A stretch of 64,000 bases of DNA from Euphorbia lathyris (taxonomy: Eukaryota > Streptophyta > Magnoliopsida > Malpighiales > Euphorbiaceae), in the NCBI RefSeq assembly GCF_963576675.1, contig NC_088913.1, positions 18,860,001 to 18,924,000 on the forward strand, read 5' to 3'. This document shows, piece after piece, positions 45,807-56,783 of the stretch. The notes under the pieces were generated by a model. That model was not told the origin of the DNA, made no database searches, and worked only from the letters and a program-made list of their open reading frames with translations. Positions within the stretch are counted from its first letter, which is position 1. Every line of letters starts with the position of its first letter. Made by a program: the position numbers and the translations under genes.

Positions 45807-47877
45807 TGTTGGGGTTTAGTGTCCTATAGTCAATTGTTGCGGGATACAAACTTATTGTAAATGAATTGTTCTTTATATCATTTGTTTTAATGAGATATAT
45901 GTTTTATAACTATATAAAGGCAATCCCTTTTAAGCACTAAATAAAGTCTAATAAAAGGAAATCCGTAAGTTTGTTTAAAGTGATTATAAAGTGTTCATAC
46001 AAGCATGAAGTGAGACAAAACTTTATAATAAACTAATAAACTTAAAACCACCCCAAGTCAAGTGATATATTTAGGATTGATATATCACAGTTGAGACTTG
46101 TATGTAACAATGTCTTCTGTCCGACAGAAAGATGATCTCACAAGCTTCACATATATAGATATCTGGACAGTTACATAGATCCGGTGAAACGTTGTTCATT
46201 AGGATTGGGGATCCGACTTGAGATAACAGGATGGGTAGATTCATCATTGTCAACTGTTCATCTCATTGGTATTAATAGGTATAACTAATCCTCAGACTCA
46301 AAGGAAGGTTAATTGGTCATCCTGAATTACTGAATGTGAGACTTTGATCTTGTGGTCCCACGATCCTTAACAGAGATGACTCTGGGGTGTGAACTGCAAA
46401 GGTTGGGTGTCACAGGAAGTAATTTCAGGGTAGTTATACATTGGATTGAGCATTTATCACTCCCGATTAATGGGAGATACATCCAAGGATCGCTTGTGGA
46501 AGAATCGACTCTAAACCCTTGCAAGGTGATAGCTTAAGAGTAGAAATTCGGATTTCACTTAACCTATCTTTTTGAGTTGACTCGGCCAATAACAAGTAAA
46601 ACGAACGTCTCGCTATATGTGACTTGACATTACCCATAGTCATAAGATTCAGTTCAAGGATGTAGTTGATAAAGGATCGTATTATACCGTAACTAATACG
46701 GAAGGGTTAACGACAGAATCAACCTGTCTTCTTAACGGACTCTAGGGGAATGATTACGGACTTGCCAATAACATACTCTGTACATCATTCCGTTATGCAA
46801 GGGATTAAATATAATTCTTGAAGAAATTAATTTAATAGGTTGCATACGGCCAGAAGTAGTAAGGACCTAATGGATCACACATAAGACTTGGAACCAAAAG
46901 AGAGATGGATATGATTAATAGATGGAAGCCCAATTAAGCCCAGTAAGGCCCAAATACTAGGACGGGGCCGAAATTTATATGTATTAGTAAGGAATTAATT
47001 TTATTCCATTAATCCTAATTTGATTAGGATTATGAATTAAATTAATTAAGAGATAATTTAATTAGGAGTTTTAATTAGATTAATATTCTCCTATTATTAT
47101 CCAATTAGGTTATTTATTATTATCCTAAATATATTAGATATATAGTGAGATAATAATTAGGAATCCTTTTCCGAATTGGATTCTTATTAAGTAACCTATT
47201 CCTATCTAACTAGGGTTTAGATACAAGCTAATATATATATACCCCTTCCCTTAATGAATTTCGACTAAGCCTATATCCCTCCCCACTTGTGATTTTCGAA
47301 ATTGCTTAAGAGAGAGAGAAAAGAATTCTATTCCCAAGTTCGTGAATAAGAATTCATACGGCATTCCATCGATTGATTAATCTTATTCATCCCTCTTTCT
47401 CTTTGATCTTGTGTTGGTTTATTAGAGGCAATATATTTTGGTTGCATCTCATAAGGGTTGATTCTAACTTAATCTCACCGTGTTCACGAAAGAAGGAAAA
47501 ACAATCAAAAGGGAGAAATTCGTTTTTCTTCGCATACATCAGGTCAGTTCACTATTTCGAGGATTCCCGGAGATTGAATCGTCGGATCGTCGCGATTTTT
47601 AGACAGTAGCTTCTACACATATTCTTCCACGTTTCCACGGAAGGGATTGTCGTTCGGAGGTCTGGAAGGTCTGTTTCGGATAGGGGCAGATTGGTAAACA
47701 GTTTACATCTCCTTTGAAGTTGTGGGCACTTCGTTTGCAACGGTAGATTGATCATCGAAAGGTATTTCTTCTTATCCCTCTTTATATGAAATAACGATTA
47801 ACGGATCCTATGGTTAAAAGGAAGTAGGCTAAAATTTTTATATTTCCGCTGCTATACCTTAGCCTTAATTTCCTTCA
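45807..47877 (+). repeat. Copia-B LTR, unit 3 (solo-LTR configuration)
   Basis: 2071 bp, flanked by AATAG at 45802-45806 and 47878-47882, with Gypsy sequence on both sides. Taken alone this is a classic solo LTR in the Gypsy element. There is no primer site or gag after it. It could also be the original 3' LTR whose internal region was lost in the same exchange. Confidence 0.92.
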
Positions 47878-48372
47878 AATAGTCGGTGCCTCTGATCTCC
47901 CTCTATTCGGCTGGAGACTAACAGATGTCGTACCACATGAATGGCGTATCTCTCTTCATCCGCCTCATCATCATCTTCTCCTAAGGGTTCACAAAATACT
48001 TCATCCCCTTCGTCATAGTCATCTTCATACCTCTCCACCATGTTGGCGCTCTTCCTCCTAGGACACTCGTTGGATCTATGACCTGGTTTATTGCACCGAA
48101 AGCATTTGAATGGCGCTGGCCTCGCATACGGATTGTTGCTCTTAGGTGGTATAGGTGCTTCCCTGTACGGCCTGACATCTCCGACAGATCCTCTTCCCAC
48201 ACTGTTGACCTTGGCCCCACTGGTATTCGCCACCTGCTTGACTTTGTCATAAGACTTCACGTTATCTCTTCCTCCAGGCGTATACTCAGTAGTGGCGGAT
48301 CTCCTGGATCTCCCGGTCAGTTGGGATTCAGCCTTGAGGGCCAAATTCCTAGCATCTTGTACCCGAACCACC
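47878..48372 (-). pseudogene. gag: Gypsy gag, C-terminal fragment
   Basis: A minus-strand frame carrying one CCHC zinc knuckle (CFRCNKPGHRSNEC, near 48065-48107) and an acidic tail (YDEGDEVFCEPLGEDDDEADEE). At 47882 it meets the Copia-B LTR; joined across the insertion it continues directly into the Gypsy protease. At 48372 it is cut by Sire-3. The N-terminal capsid domain and the 5' LTR are absent from the window. Confidence 0.88.
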
Positions 48373-49712
48373 TGTTGGTCCCTTGTTTAGTTGCAAGTAT
48401 AGTTCCAAGGGGGGGTTAGGAACTATTCAAACTTTTTATCCAGTTAAGGCAGACTTCTTTTTCTAGAGAAAAAGATTTTAACAGCGGCGCTGAGTAAACA
48501 GCAAGATACTGGCTTAGTCAACAGGTGACTAGGTTAGTTTCTTAGCTTGAGTCAGGAGATAGCACTTAGAGTCTATCCCTGAGCTCTTACGTTTAATGCG
48601 CACAACTCAATTTGACCTCTTTACTTGGTCAGTTTTTGATTATTTAAGCAAGCAATACAAATAAGGAGTTAAAGGTTTAGGAATACTTCACTCAGCAGAT
48701 TTATCCAGGTTCGGCTTCTTCTAAGCCTACGTCCTGTCCCCGGAACACTTCCGAGATTTCAAATCCTCTACTGAGCTCTTTAAAGGTAGAGCCTCAAACG
48801 TTTTACAATATCAGCAATTGAGTATGACAAGAGTACCTTCCTCTATACTTCTACTCAATCCTAATCTCTCCGCTGAGTACTTAAAACCGAGTACTCAGCC
48901 TCTCCTTTCTATCTCTAGAAATGATAAGTGTTTTGTCCTAATACAAAGATGTGCTAAGACACTTTAGACGATTTTACAATCACTCTAGACTTTTACACAG
49001 ATGAGAAAATTGTAGTGTAAGAAATTTGCTTTGCTTCTTGGCTTGCAGAACTTGTAGAGATTTGGTCAGCGTAATGGCTTGATCAAGTTCTGTATTTTGT
49101 GAAGCTTGTGATGGCACTATTGATAGAGACGTCTGAGTCATCGGTCATTTCGAATTTCGAAATAACCATTGGAGGGAAACGGCTATGTGTCGTTGTCATC
49201 CTGACTTGTACAGAGCTCTCGGCCAATCACAATCGTGTATCTTCTGTCCTCGGTCAGCTCAGCAGATGGTCTCTCCTTTTATGGTAGAGTCAACTGGATA
49301 GTATACTGTGTCGTCTGAACTTTGCCAAAAGAGGAAACACTTTGTCTGGAAGTTTTCCTTTGTCAGTTGCTGTCTTGTACGCTTTGTCGAGACTACTCAG
49401 CAGCTTCGACTTGAAGTTGTTCCCGAAGGTCTTCTAGATCCTTCCGTCTGCTGTGTTGCGTTTTGTATTAAAACGGCAACGTCTTGACATACGTGGGCCG
49501 AGTGTACTGAGTTGTTTGACTTGGGCCTTGGCTTCCGTATTGGGCTTGGGCCTTCCAATCCTTATGACTTATAACATTTATAACTCAACATTGAACAAAC
49601 ACATTAGTAGAATAAATCAAAGCATTTAAACTTAGTGTGTTTAGAATATGTATTTTAATTTATACTTAAACAATTTTGTCAAATCAAAATTATGTGGAAA
49701 GGTGTTTCAACA
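48373..49712 (-). repeat. Sire-3 3' LTR
   Basis: 1340 bp. On the plus strand it starts TGTTGGTCCC and ends GGTGTTTCAACA. It is close to the Sire-2 LTR and carries the same poly-C hairpin (48399-48426). Confidence 0.9.
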
Positions 49713-50240
49713 AACTCCCCCATTTTGATGTTGGCAAAACTATTCAGCAAGGAACTCAATATGAGCTCTCCCATGATAGTTGACCTAATATAATTTAGCA
49801 AACTCCCCCGTAAGGGTTGAGCTACTGACTTAGTTTTACTTAAAACATTTAAGAGTTTAAATGAGTAAGTCTAAGGTCAGTTTTCAGATATAGGTCAGCT
49901 ATATCACATATTCTATTTACTCAGTGTTAAGCGGAAGTTTTAGACATATAGAGCGCGCTGAGTAATTTGTTGTTCAATGAGTTCTTATCAGAATGTTTCA
50001 CAAGTACATAGGTTAATGTCAAACATGTTATCAGCACATCATTTAGTCAATAAATATTATAAGTGTTAAACATAGCTGATATAAATGAAGATACATAATA
50101 ACTCAGTACTTAATAGCATATATCATAACTCAGTATTTGAATAAGAAAAGTAAGTATGATATATATTGAAAGAAATTAGCAATTACACAGGAAGGAAAAT
50201 AAACTAACAAATAGATATAGCCTAAGTTATGCTAGCCTAT
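49713..50240 (-). other. Sire-3 3' untranslated region with polypurine tract
   Basis: The minus strand has gggggagttt directly before the LTR (49713-49727) and a second gggggagttt tract about 90 bp upstream. No reading frame. Confidence 0.7.
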
Positions 50241-53087
50241 CTATTTCCTTTTCTTGCCCTGTGACTGACTTTGCTCGTACTGACGTCGCTTATGCTGAGC
50301 TTTAGCAGCTTGCGCTTTCTCCCCCGTTTTGTCAACTTCAGGGAGCTTGAACGCATCGGTTAAGACAACGCGAGTCAGTTCTTGTGAAAGCTCTTTTAGC
50401 TTGTCGGCACTGTCATTGACGCCATCAAAAATGACAACTCCATCAGCTGATACTTCTACTGGTACTCGAAGATCAGCAGCACTGAGCATATTGATGCTGA
50501 AAGCTTGAGCTTTGGCTTGCCAGATGAGAGCTTCAGAGAGGCCAGCAAAAACTTGGTGGAATGTCTTCAAGAGAGCTGAGTCATAATGATGACGCTGGAG
50601 ATTATTATGACGGATGTGGTTGAAAGATTACTGTGCGAGAGACAGCAACTCATTCTGCTTCAACGCGTCAGTATCCATCTCTTGCTTGTTGAGGTTAAGT
50701 AGCCGGATGGCCTCACCGATTTGCTCGACGGAGCACTGACTATAGGACACCATTTGCTCATTTGTCTTAAGTTGCTCAGTATGAAGCTGAGCAAAAAGCA
50801 TTTTGAGTTCTGAGGAAGTGGCGTAGTCAGTGTTCACAGTAGACAACTTCTGAACTTGCTGATGGAGAGAGTTCAGGTGTTGAATTGTTGACAGCTGTAT
50901 CTCTGCCAACTTGGTAAGTGAATCCTGCTTAGCTTACTGGGCTTGGAATGACAAGACTACATTCAGCAGATCCTTGAGTCCCTTGACTTCGTTGAGAAGT
51001 AGAGTGACCTGGGAGAGCTGAGTTGTCTCAGGAATTGAAGATCCAGCAGCAGGCGAAGCGGAATGTTGAAGATCGAGGATGAGTGCTTGTACTGAGTCAA
51101 TGAGCTTTTTGCCGGACTTAGTGGCATCCCGATGTATATCAGTATGACTAGAAGAAAGTGGAGTGAAGGGAGTACCCTGGTCAGTGACTGGATGAGTTGG
51201 CTCAATCTGCACTTGAATTGGAGGTAATGTTGATTGATCAGCAGAGAGGTTTGTTGTGGAAGTAATAACCCGAACACTGTCTGTGCTGACGGCGGAAGGA
51301 TAGGGAGTCAGCACCATGCTTGAGGAGACGGCATGAGCAGTGGTCGGTTCAACCTGACTAGTTGAAGTGGTTGAAGTGTTATGGTCGGCATGTTCCTGTT
51401 GAGAAGAAACAGAGGCTTGGTTTTCTAACGGCGCGGAGGAAGTTGAAGTGGATTGCCGCTTGAAGAATGTCAGTTTGACAGTAAAAGGATCCTTTGTTGT
51501 CTTGGAGAGGACAAGTTCAGGAATAGATGGTGATTGCACAGGAGGTTCACTGACCATCTTCTCACTGGCCTTAACCAGCTTTCGCCTTCTGTGTGGTGGA
51601 GTGAAGGTAGGAGCAGCTTCTTCTTCTGAGTGAGTAGGAGTAGGTTCCTTTTCCTCAGTATGGGTCTGGTCAGCTTGCTCAACTTGCTCAACCTGCTCAA
51701 CCCCAGCCGCCAACTCAGTGTCAAGCTGTACAGCTCCACCTGCTAACCCAGTGTTAGCATCCTCAGCTTCAATTTCGCTGTCATATTCCTCAGATTCATC
51801 AGCGACATCCTGATCGCTGGTTTCAGCTTCTTCTTCAGCAGTGCTATCTCCATCAAGTTCTTCCTCAACTTGGGAGATGAAGTGGTCATCTAACTGGACC
51901 TCATGCTCCGCAGACTCAGCACCTGTACCTTGACACTGGGTGAAGTGAGAATCACCCGGTACAATGAAGTCTGTCGGCATGGCTTCTAGAGGTGCCAGTG
52001 TTGAAGGCTTCTGCTTCTTCTGAGGTAGCTCAGCGGCTTCCTCAGTGCCAGGCTCATCTTGCCTGTTTCTTTTCTCAGCTGACTTACCAGCTGACCTTTG
52101 CCTCTTTGCTGGAGACTCAACGTTTGATGAAGGAGTCTCAGCAGATTTTCTCTTGTGAGAAGCTGGGGCCTTAGTTCTTCGCCCTTTCTTTGGCTCAGCA
52201 ACAGCTTCGTCAGCTTGGTCAGTTTGCTCAGCAGCAGTAGCTTTTCCCTTCTTCAAGGGTTGTCCAAATTTAAGTGCCCTCAGCGAGCCAGCTGTGATTT
52301 CTGTGCCTCTGAAGGATTCCTCACCTTCGAGATCGATCTTGTGGTCGATGAGGATCCTGGTAATGATTGACCCTAACCTCAGTGTACCCGTGCTGCGTAA
52401 GAACCTAGCAACGAGGAAGACAGGCATGTTTATAGGGGTGTATATCAGCATGTGCCATATGAAGCACTGTTCAAAGTTGGTTGCTGACGTAGTGCAGTTG
52501 ATTTTTGGGTATATGAAGTAACTCAGTAGGTAGTGAGCCATCTTCTGGTGCTGACCCATTGAAGATGCTGAGACCTCTCCTGAGTAGCCCTCAGGTTTGC
52601 AGAAGGTATGGACGTAGTTTGTCTTGTCCTGATCTCCCGATCTCCTCAGCCTTGCTCCCTCAGTTTTGAGCTGGAGGAGATTTCCTATGTAGAGAGGATT
52701 AACGAAGATGGTTCTCCCTTTTACCTCGGTGCATAGGTAGTCAGCATTGTCATTTGCGACCTTGAGATTGTGGTAGAACTCCTTCACAAGGTCAGGATAG
52801 GTTTTATCTCTGACGGAGAACAGTCCAGCCCATTCATTCTTGGAAATCCATTCAGCAAATGGCTGTTCGTTTTGTACAAAGTGCTCCGAAACCCATCTGG
52901 AGGGTTCTACCTTCCATTCGCGTACATTTTTGAAGACCTTGGAGTAGGTCCTGATCTTAACAGCTTTCCCTTGGCTAGAAGTTTGGCCAGTTTTACCCTT
53001 GCCTGGAGTAGAAGGGTTTCGTGAAGGTTAATCGGAGCTGGACTTTTGTTGGCCGGCACCGAAGACGTTGAAAGATAACTTAGTCAT
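50241..53087 (-). pseudogene. Sire-3 env-like third gene, broken
   Basis: About 949 codons in one frame from the ATG at 53087, interrupted by stops at 53030, 50936 and 50630. It parallels the Sire-1 gene: an N-terminal globular part (EWISKNEWAGLFSVRD, FEQCFIWHMLIYTP), a long acidic and S/T/P/Q-rich middle with EQVEQVEQ-type repeats, then a coiled-coil-like C-terminal third ending in a basic QGKKRK tail. Divergence from Sire-1 is high in the middle and low at the ends, so the ends look constrained. No evident signal peptide or membrane span. Function in these elements is unknown. Confidence 0.8.
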
Positions 53088-53569
53088 TCTTCGAAGATGG
53101 AGGAATTAGAGGAATTTGAGAGAAAAGAAGTTCTAAGTGATTTCTTTGCCTTAAGAATTGATTAAGCGTAAAGAGTAAAAGATGGGGAAATACCCATAAT
53201 TTATAGACGAAATGAACGGTGTGGATCTTAATCGAATCCATGTGTCAGTTTTGCCTTGGGATCATGTACCGACAATGATCCTGGCATTTATGACACATTA
53301 CGGCGAATACGTCATCCTAGGCTATACACGTGCTTTGCATTTATGCTAACTGATCAATCACTCAGTATTTAGAATGTCAAACGTTTGATATTCTGATTGG
53401 TCAGTGTAGTATTTAAGGATGATTTTAAGTTCAAGTTCTAAACTAATTTACTCAGTGTGCAAGTTTACTCAGTATTGTATTTTCAGTCAGTTTCGATGAG
53501 ATACTCAGCAAACAATAAATCATTCAGCATGTAATTCACTCAGCATTCATATTTATTTAGCACAGGAAT

Positions 53570-56464
53570 TTACTGAAGAGGATTAAACATACCAATTGCT
53601 TCTCTCAGTATGCTAAACTGCTCATGGGCCAGTGGCTTCGTGAAGATATCCGCAAGCTGTTCGTCCGTTGGGACAAAGGTCAGCTTGATCTCACCCTTGA
53701 GTACATGGTCTCTAATGAAGTGATGTCTGATGCTGACATGCTTCATTCTGCTGTGTTGAATTGGGTTCTTGGAAAGACCAATTGCACTTTTGTTGTCACA
53801 TTTGACTTCAATTGTCTTCGTTTGAACACCATAATCTTCAAGTTGTTGCTTGATCCATAGGACTTGAGCAACACAATGACCAGCATCAATATACTCAGCT
53901 TCAGTGGTGGACAAGGCTACTGACGCCTGCTTTTTGCTGAACCAGGATACAAGACAGCTTCCTAAGAAGTGGCATCCTCTAGATGTGCTTTTTCGTTCCA
54001 GCTTATCTCGTCCATAGTCAGCGTCAGTGTATCCAATGAGTGTAAAGTCATGAGTATTTGGATACCACAAACCTGCATTCACTGAGCTTTGCAAATATCT
54101 AAGGATTCTTTTTACAGCAATGTAATGAGATTCCTTAGGGTTAGATTGATATCTAGCACAGTAGCATACTGAAAACTGAATGTCCGGTCTACTGGCTGTT
54201 AAGTAAAGTAGAGAGCCTATCATACCTCGATATAATTTGATGTCTACTGACTTACCATTCTCATCAGCGCATAGGACAGTGTCAGTGCCCATAGGAGTGG
54301 ATATTGGCTTGCAATTTTCCAAGTCATATTTCTTTAAGATCTCCTTGGCATATTTGGCTTGACTGATGAAGATGCCATTCTTTCCTTGTTTAATTTGAAG
54401 ACCGAGGAAGAAGTTGATTTCTCCCATCATGGACATTTCGAACTCAGTCTGCATTTGCTTGCTGAACTCCTTGCACATTGATTCGTTAGTTGCACCAAAT
54501 ATTATATCATCAACATAAATTTGGGCCAACAGGGTATCTTTACCCTTTTTCTTAATGAATAAGGTTGTATCAGCTTTGCCCCTGACGTAATTTCTAGTCA
54601 GCAGGAAACTGGTCAGCCTCTCATACCAAGCATGTGGTGCTTGCTTGAGGCCGTACAGAGCCTTTTTGAGTTTATAAACATGGTTTGGGAATTTAGGGTC
54701 CTCAAAACCTGGAGGTTGATTTACATAAACCTCCTCGTTTATAACTCCATTAAGAAATGCACTTTTGACATCCATTTGAAATAATTTAAAATTCATGTAA
54801 GATGCATATGCACACAGTATTCTAATTGCCTCTAGCCTTGCCACTGGGGCGAAGGTCTCACTGTAGTCAATACCTTCTTGCTGACTGTAGCCCTGAGCTA
54901 CAAGCCTTGCTTTGTTCCTGACTACGTTTCCTTGTTCGTCCATTTTGTTCCTGAAGACCCATCTTGTTCCGATGGTCTTTTGACTCTTTGGATGAGGCAC
55001 TAGCTCCCATACATCATTTCTTCTAAATTGATCGAGCTCCTCTTGCATTGCGATCATCCAGAATTCATCGTACTCAGCTTCAGCGAAATTCTTCGGTTCT
55101 TGTACTGAGACGAAGGCAACATTGCTGAGGTACTTCCTGAGTTGATTCCTGGTCATCAAGGTATTCCCAGCAGAATCAAGGATTGCACTTTCGGAGTGCC
55201 CTCTTGGAATCCTTATTTCTTTGGGTAGATTTATGTCTTGTGCTGTTCCTGTTTCAACAATCTCTGCAGAAGTAGATGGGTCAGCAAAAGTAATCTTAGG
55301 TTCACTCTTACTCTTGGTCAGCCTTTTCGTGAATGACTCAGTAGCTGGTTCTGGGTCAGCGATGGTTACTGAGTTTGGATCATCTTTGGTCAGCGGCTGG
55401 TATCTACCTGCAGGGTCAGTTTCATCGAACTCTACATGTATTGACTCTTCTAGAACTTGAGTTCGATTATTAAAAACTCTGTATGCTTTGCTGTTTGTTG
55501 AGTAGCCCAAAAAGATAGCCTCATCAGCTTTTGAATCAAACTTTGCTAAGCTATCTTTGGTATTTAAAATAAAACATCTACAGCCAAAGGCACGAAAGTA
55601 TCCAATATTGGGCTTTCGTCCTTTCCAAAGTTAATAGGGGGTTTTCTTGAGTATAGGTCTAACTAGAGCCCTATTAAGAATGTAGCATGCTGTGTTAACA
55701 GCCTCTCCCCAAAAATACTTTGGAAGCCTATGCTCATCCAGCATTGTCCTGGCTATTTCAACCAGAGTTCTGTTCTTCCTTTCTACAACCCCATTTTGCT
55801 GAGGTGTTCTAGGAGCAGAAAAATTGTGGTCAATGCCGCTGGCTTCACAGAATTCAACAAGCTTTTGGTTTTTGAATTCTCCACCGTTATCACTACGGAT
55901 ATGAGCTAATTTTAGGTCTTTTTCATTTTCAATTTTTCTAACCAAATTTGAAAATGTCTCAAAAGTCTCATCCTTGCTGGTCAGCAAGATGACCCACGTA
56001 TACCGAGAGAAGTCATCTACAATGACCAAGGAAAATCTTCTTCCACCCAGACTCAGCGGCTGGACTGGACCAAAGAGATCCAAGTGTAGTAACTCTAACA
56101 GACGTTTAGTTGAGACAATGTTTTTACTGTGAAAAGATTGTTTGATTTGTTTTCCAGCTTGGCAAGCGTGGCATAATTGATCTTTTTGAAATTTAAGTTC
56201 GGGCAGTCCCTCAACCAATTGCTTTCTTGCTAGTTTGGTCAGGAGGTCCATGCTTACATGACCAAGTCTCCTGTGCCATAGCCAGGAATTTTCTTCCTTT
56301 GTTACTAAGCACACAGTTTTTGAAAACTTTTTTTCTAAGTCTAGCATAAAGACATTATCTATCCGAGGGGCAGTTAAAATTAACTCATTTGTTTTACCCT
56401 CGTATATTTTACATCCAGTAGCATCAAATATAACTTTTCTCCCATTGTCCCATAGCTGAGCTAT
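53570..56464 (-). pseudogene. pol: Sire-3 pol, 5'-truncated, one nonsense codon
   Basis: A single frame of about 965 codons broken only by a TAA at 55631 (Glu in the family). It contains the zinc domain (WHRRLGH, CHACQAGK), the integrase core (VDDFSRYTW, RSDNGGE, PQQNGVVERKNR), reverse transcriptase ([23 protein letters not shown] near 54510) and RNase H (STTEAEY, DIFTKPL). The protease and the first part of the pre-integrase region are missing, replaced by sulfotransferase sequence. Useful as a reference to identify the mutations of Sire-1. Confidence 0.92.
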
Positions 56465-56665
56465 GCTGCAAATTAGAATATCATTGGGCTGAGGTATGAA
56501 GTTTTTGTGAAACAATATGATTCCTTCAAGTATAAATGAGTAGGACCAAAAGCCTTGGTATTTGTATAGATTTAGAGAAGCACGCAAGCTTGATTGTTGA
56601 GGGAGGGTTGAGATGTTGATTCCTGACGCCGATGATTCATCGGTAACTGAAGTATTAGCACTCAT
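55631..56665 (-). CDS. Chimeric ORF: sulfotransferase N-terminus fused to Sirevirus integrase
   Basis: A 344-codon frame from the ATG at 56665 to the TAA at 55631. Residues 1-67 match residues about 10-76 of the neighbouring sulfotransferase (LNLYKYQGFW, FIPQPNDIL). Residues 68-344 are Sirevirus pol from just after the protease through the integrase core (AQLWDNG, WHRRLGH, PQQNGVVERKN). The junction falls on a shared AGC (56465-56467), directly before the PAPS-binding PKSGTTW motif, so sulfotransferase activity is impossible. The sulfotransferase 5' flank is also conserved upstream (tagggactatactgca), so the paralogue's promoter may remain. The ancestral ATG is lost; an internal codon has become ATG. 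Expression is unknown; it may simply be a pseudogene that happens to be open. Confidence 0.7.
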   Translation of the reverse strand: MSANTSVTDESSASGINISTLPQQSSLRASLNLYKYQGFWSYSFILEGIILFHKNFIPQPNDILICSIAQLWDNGRKVIFDATGCKIYEGKTNELILTAPRIDNVFMLDLEKKFSKTVCLVTKEENSWLWHRRLGHVSMDLLTKLARKQLVEGLPELKFQKDQLCHACQAGKQIKQSFHSKNIVSTKRLLELLHLDLFGPVQPLSLGGRRFSLVIVDDFSRYTWVILLTSKDETFETFSNLVRKIENEKDLKLAHIRSDNGGEFKNQKLVEFCEASGIDHNFSAPRTPQQNGVVERKNRTLVEIARTMLDEHRLPKYFWGEAVNTACYILNRALVRPILKKTPY

Positions 56666-56704
56666 TTTGGACGTTGGAGAAGTTTTAGGGACTATACTGC
56701 ACAA
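56465..56704 (-). pseudogene. Truncated sulfotransferase paralogue, 5' end only
   Basis: DNA of the 5' part of a second sulfotransferase gene in tandem with the intact one, same orientation, about 3.1 kb away. Similarity starts in the leader (phrase tagggactatactgca at 56686-56701 on the plus strand) and stops at codon 76 of the intact gene. No remainder of the gene (PAPS motif, catalytic His, C-terminus) is found anywhere in the window. Confidence 0.82.
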
Positions 56705-56730
56705 GACTTTGCTCCACTTGTTTCTTGTTC

Positions 56731-56783
56731 ATATATATAAATATAAACTACCAAAAAAATATATTATATATATATATATATAA
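56731..56783 (-). repeat. AT-rich repeat with possible TATA box upstream of the chimeric ORF
   Basis: Alternating AT at 56731-56745 and 56762-56783. The first could serve as a TATA box about 70 bp before the ATG, comparable with the spacing in the intact gene, but simple AT repeats are a weak indicator. Confidence 0.4.

Larger units (their letters stand above)
31728..47877. repeat. Composite tandem array: Gypsy protease fragment + Copia-B, three units
   Basis: A 354-bp Gypsy protease fragment occurs at 31728-32081, 37562-37915 and 45437-45790. Each copy is followed on the plus strand by Copia-B LTR sequence; the first two continue into Copia-B gag-pol, while the third ends at the LTR. The spacing between units 2 and 3 is 7875 bp. 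Unit 1 is shorter by two deletions (791 and 1250 bp). Gag-pol of units 1 and 2 differs at only about ten positions that I could see in roughly 4.7 kb, and they share all frameshifts and stops. The unit therefore duplicated after Copia-B had decayed. Confidence 0.9.
48373..56464 (-). mobile_element. Sire-3: Sirevirus, 5'-truncated, minus strand
   Basis: Read on the minus strand: most of pol, env-like gene, polypurine tract and 3' LTR. The 5' LTR, gag and protease are missing; the left part of pol starts abruptly at a sulfotransferase exon. The 3' LTR abuts Gypsy gag (probable target copy ccacc at 48368-48372). The pol is far better preserved than in Sire-1, so it is a younger copy. Confidence 0.9.

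Noticed and set aside
56666..56704. Longer version of the chimeric ORF
   Set aside because: Its start would be TTG; the first ATG is at 56665.
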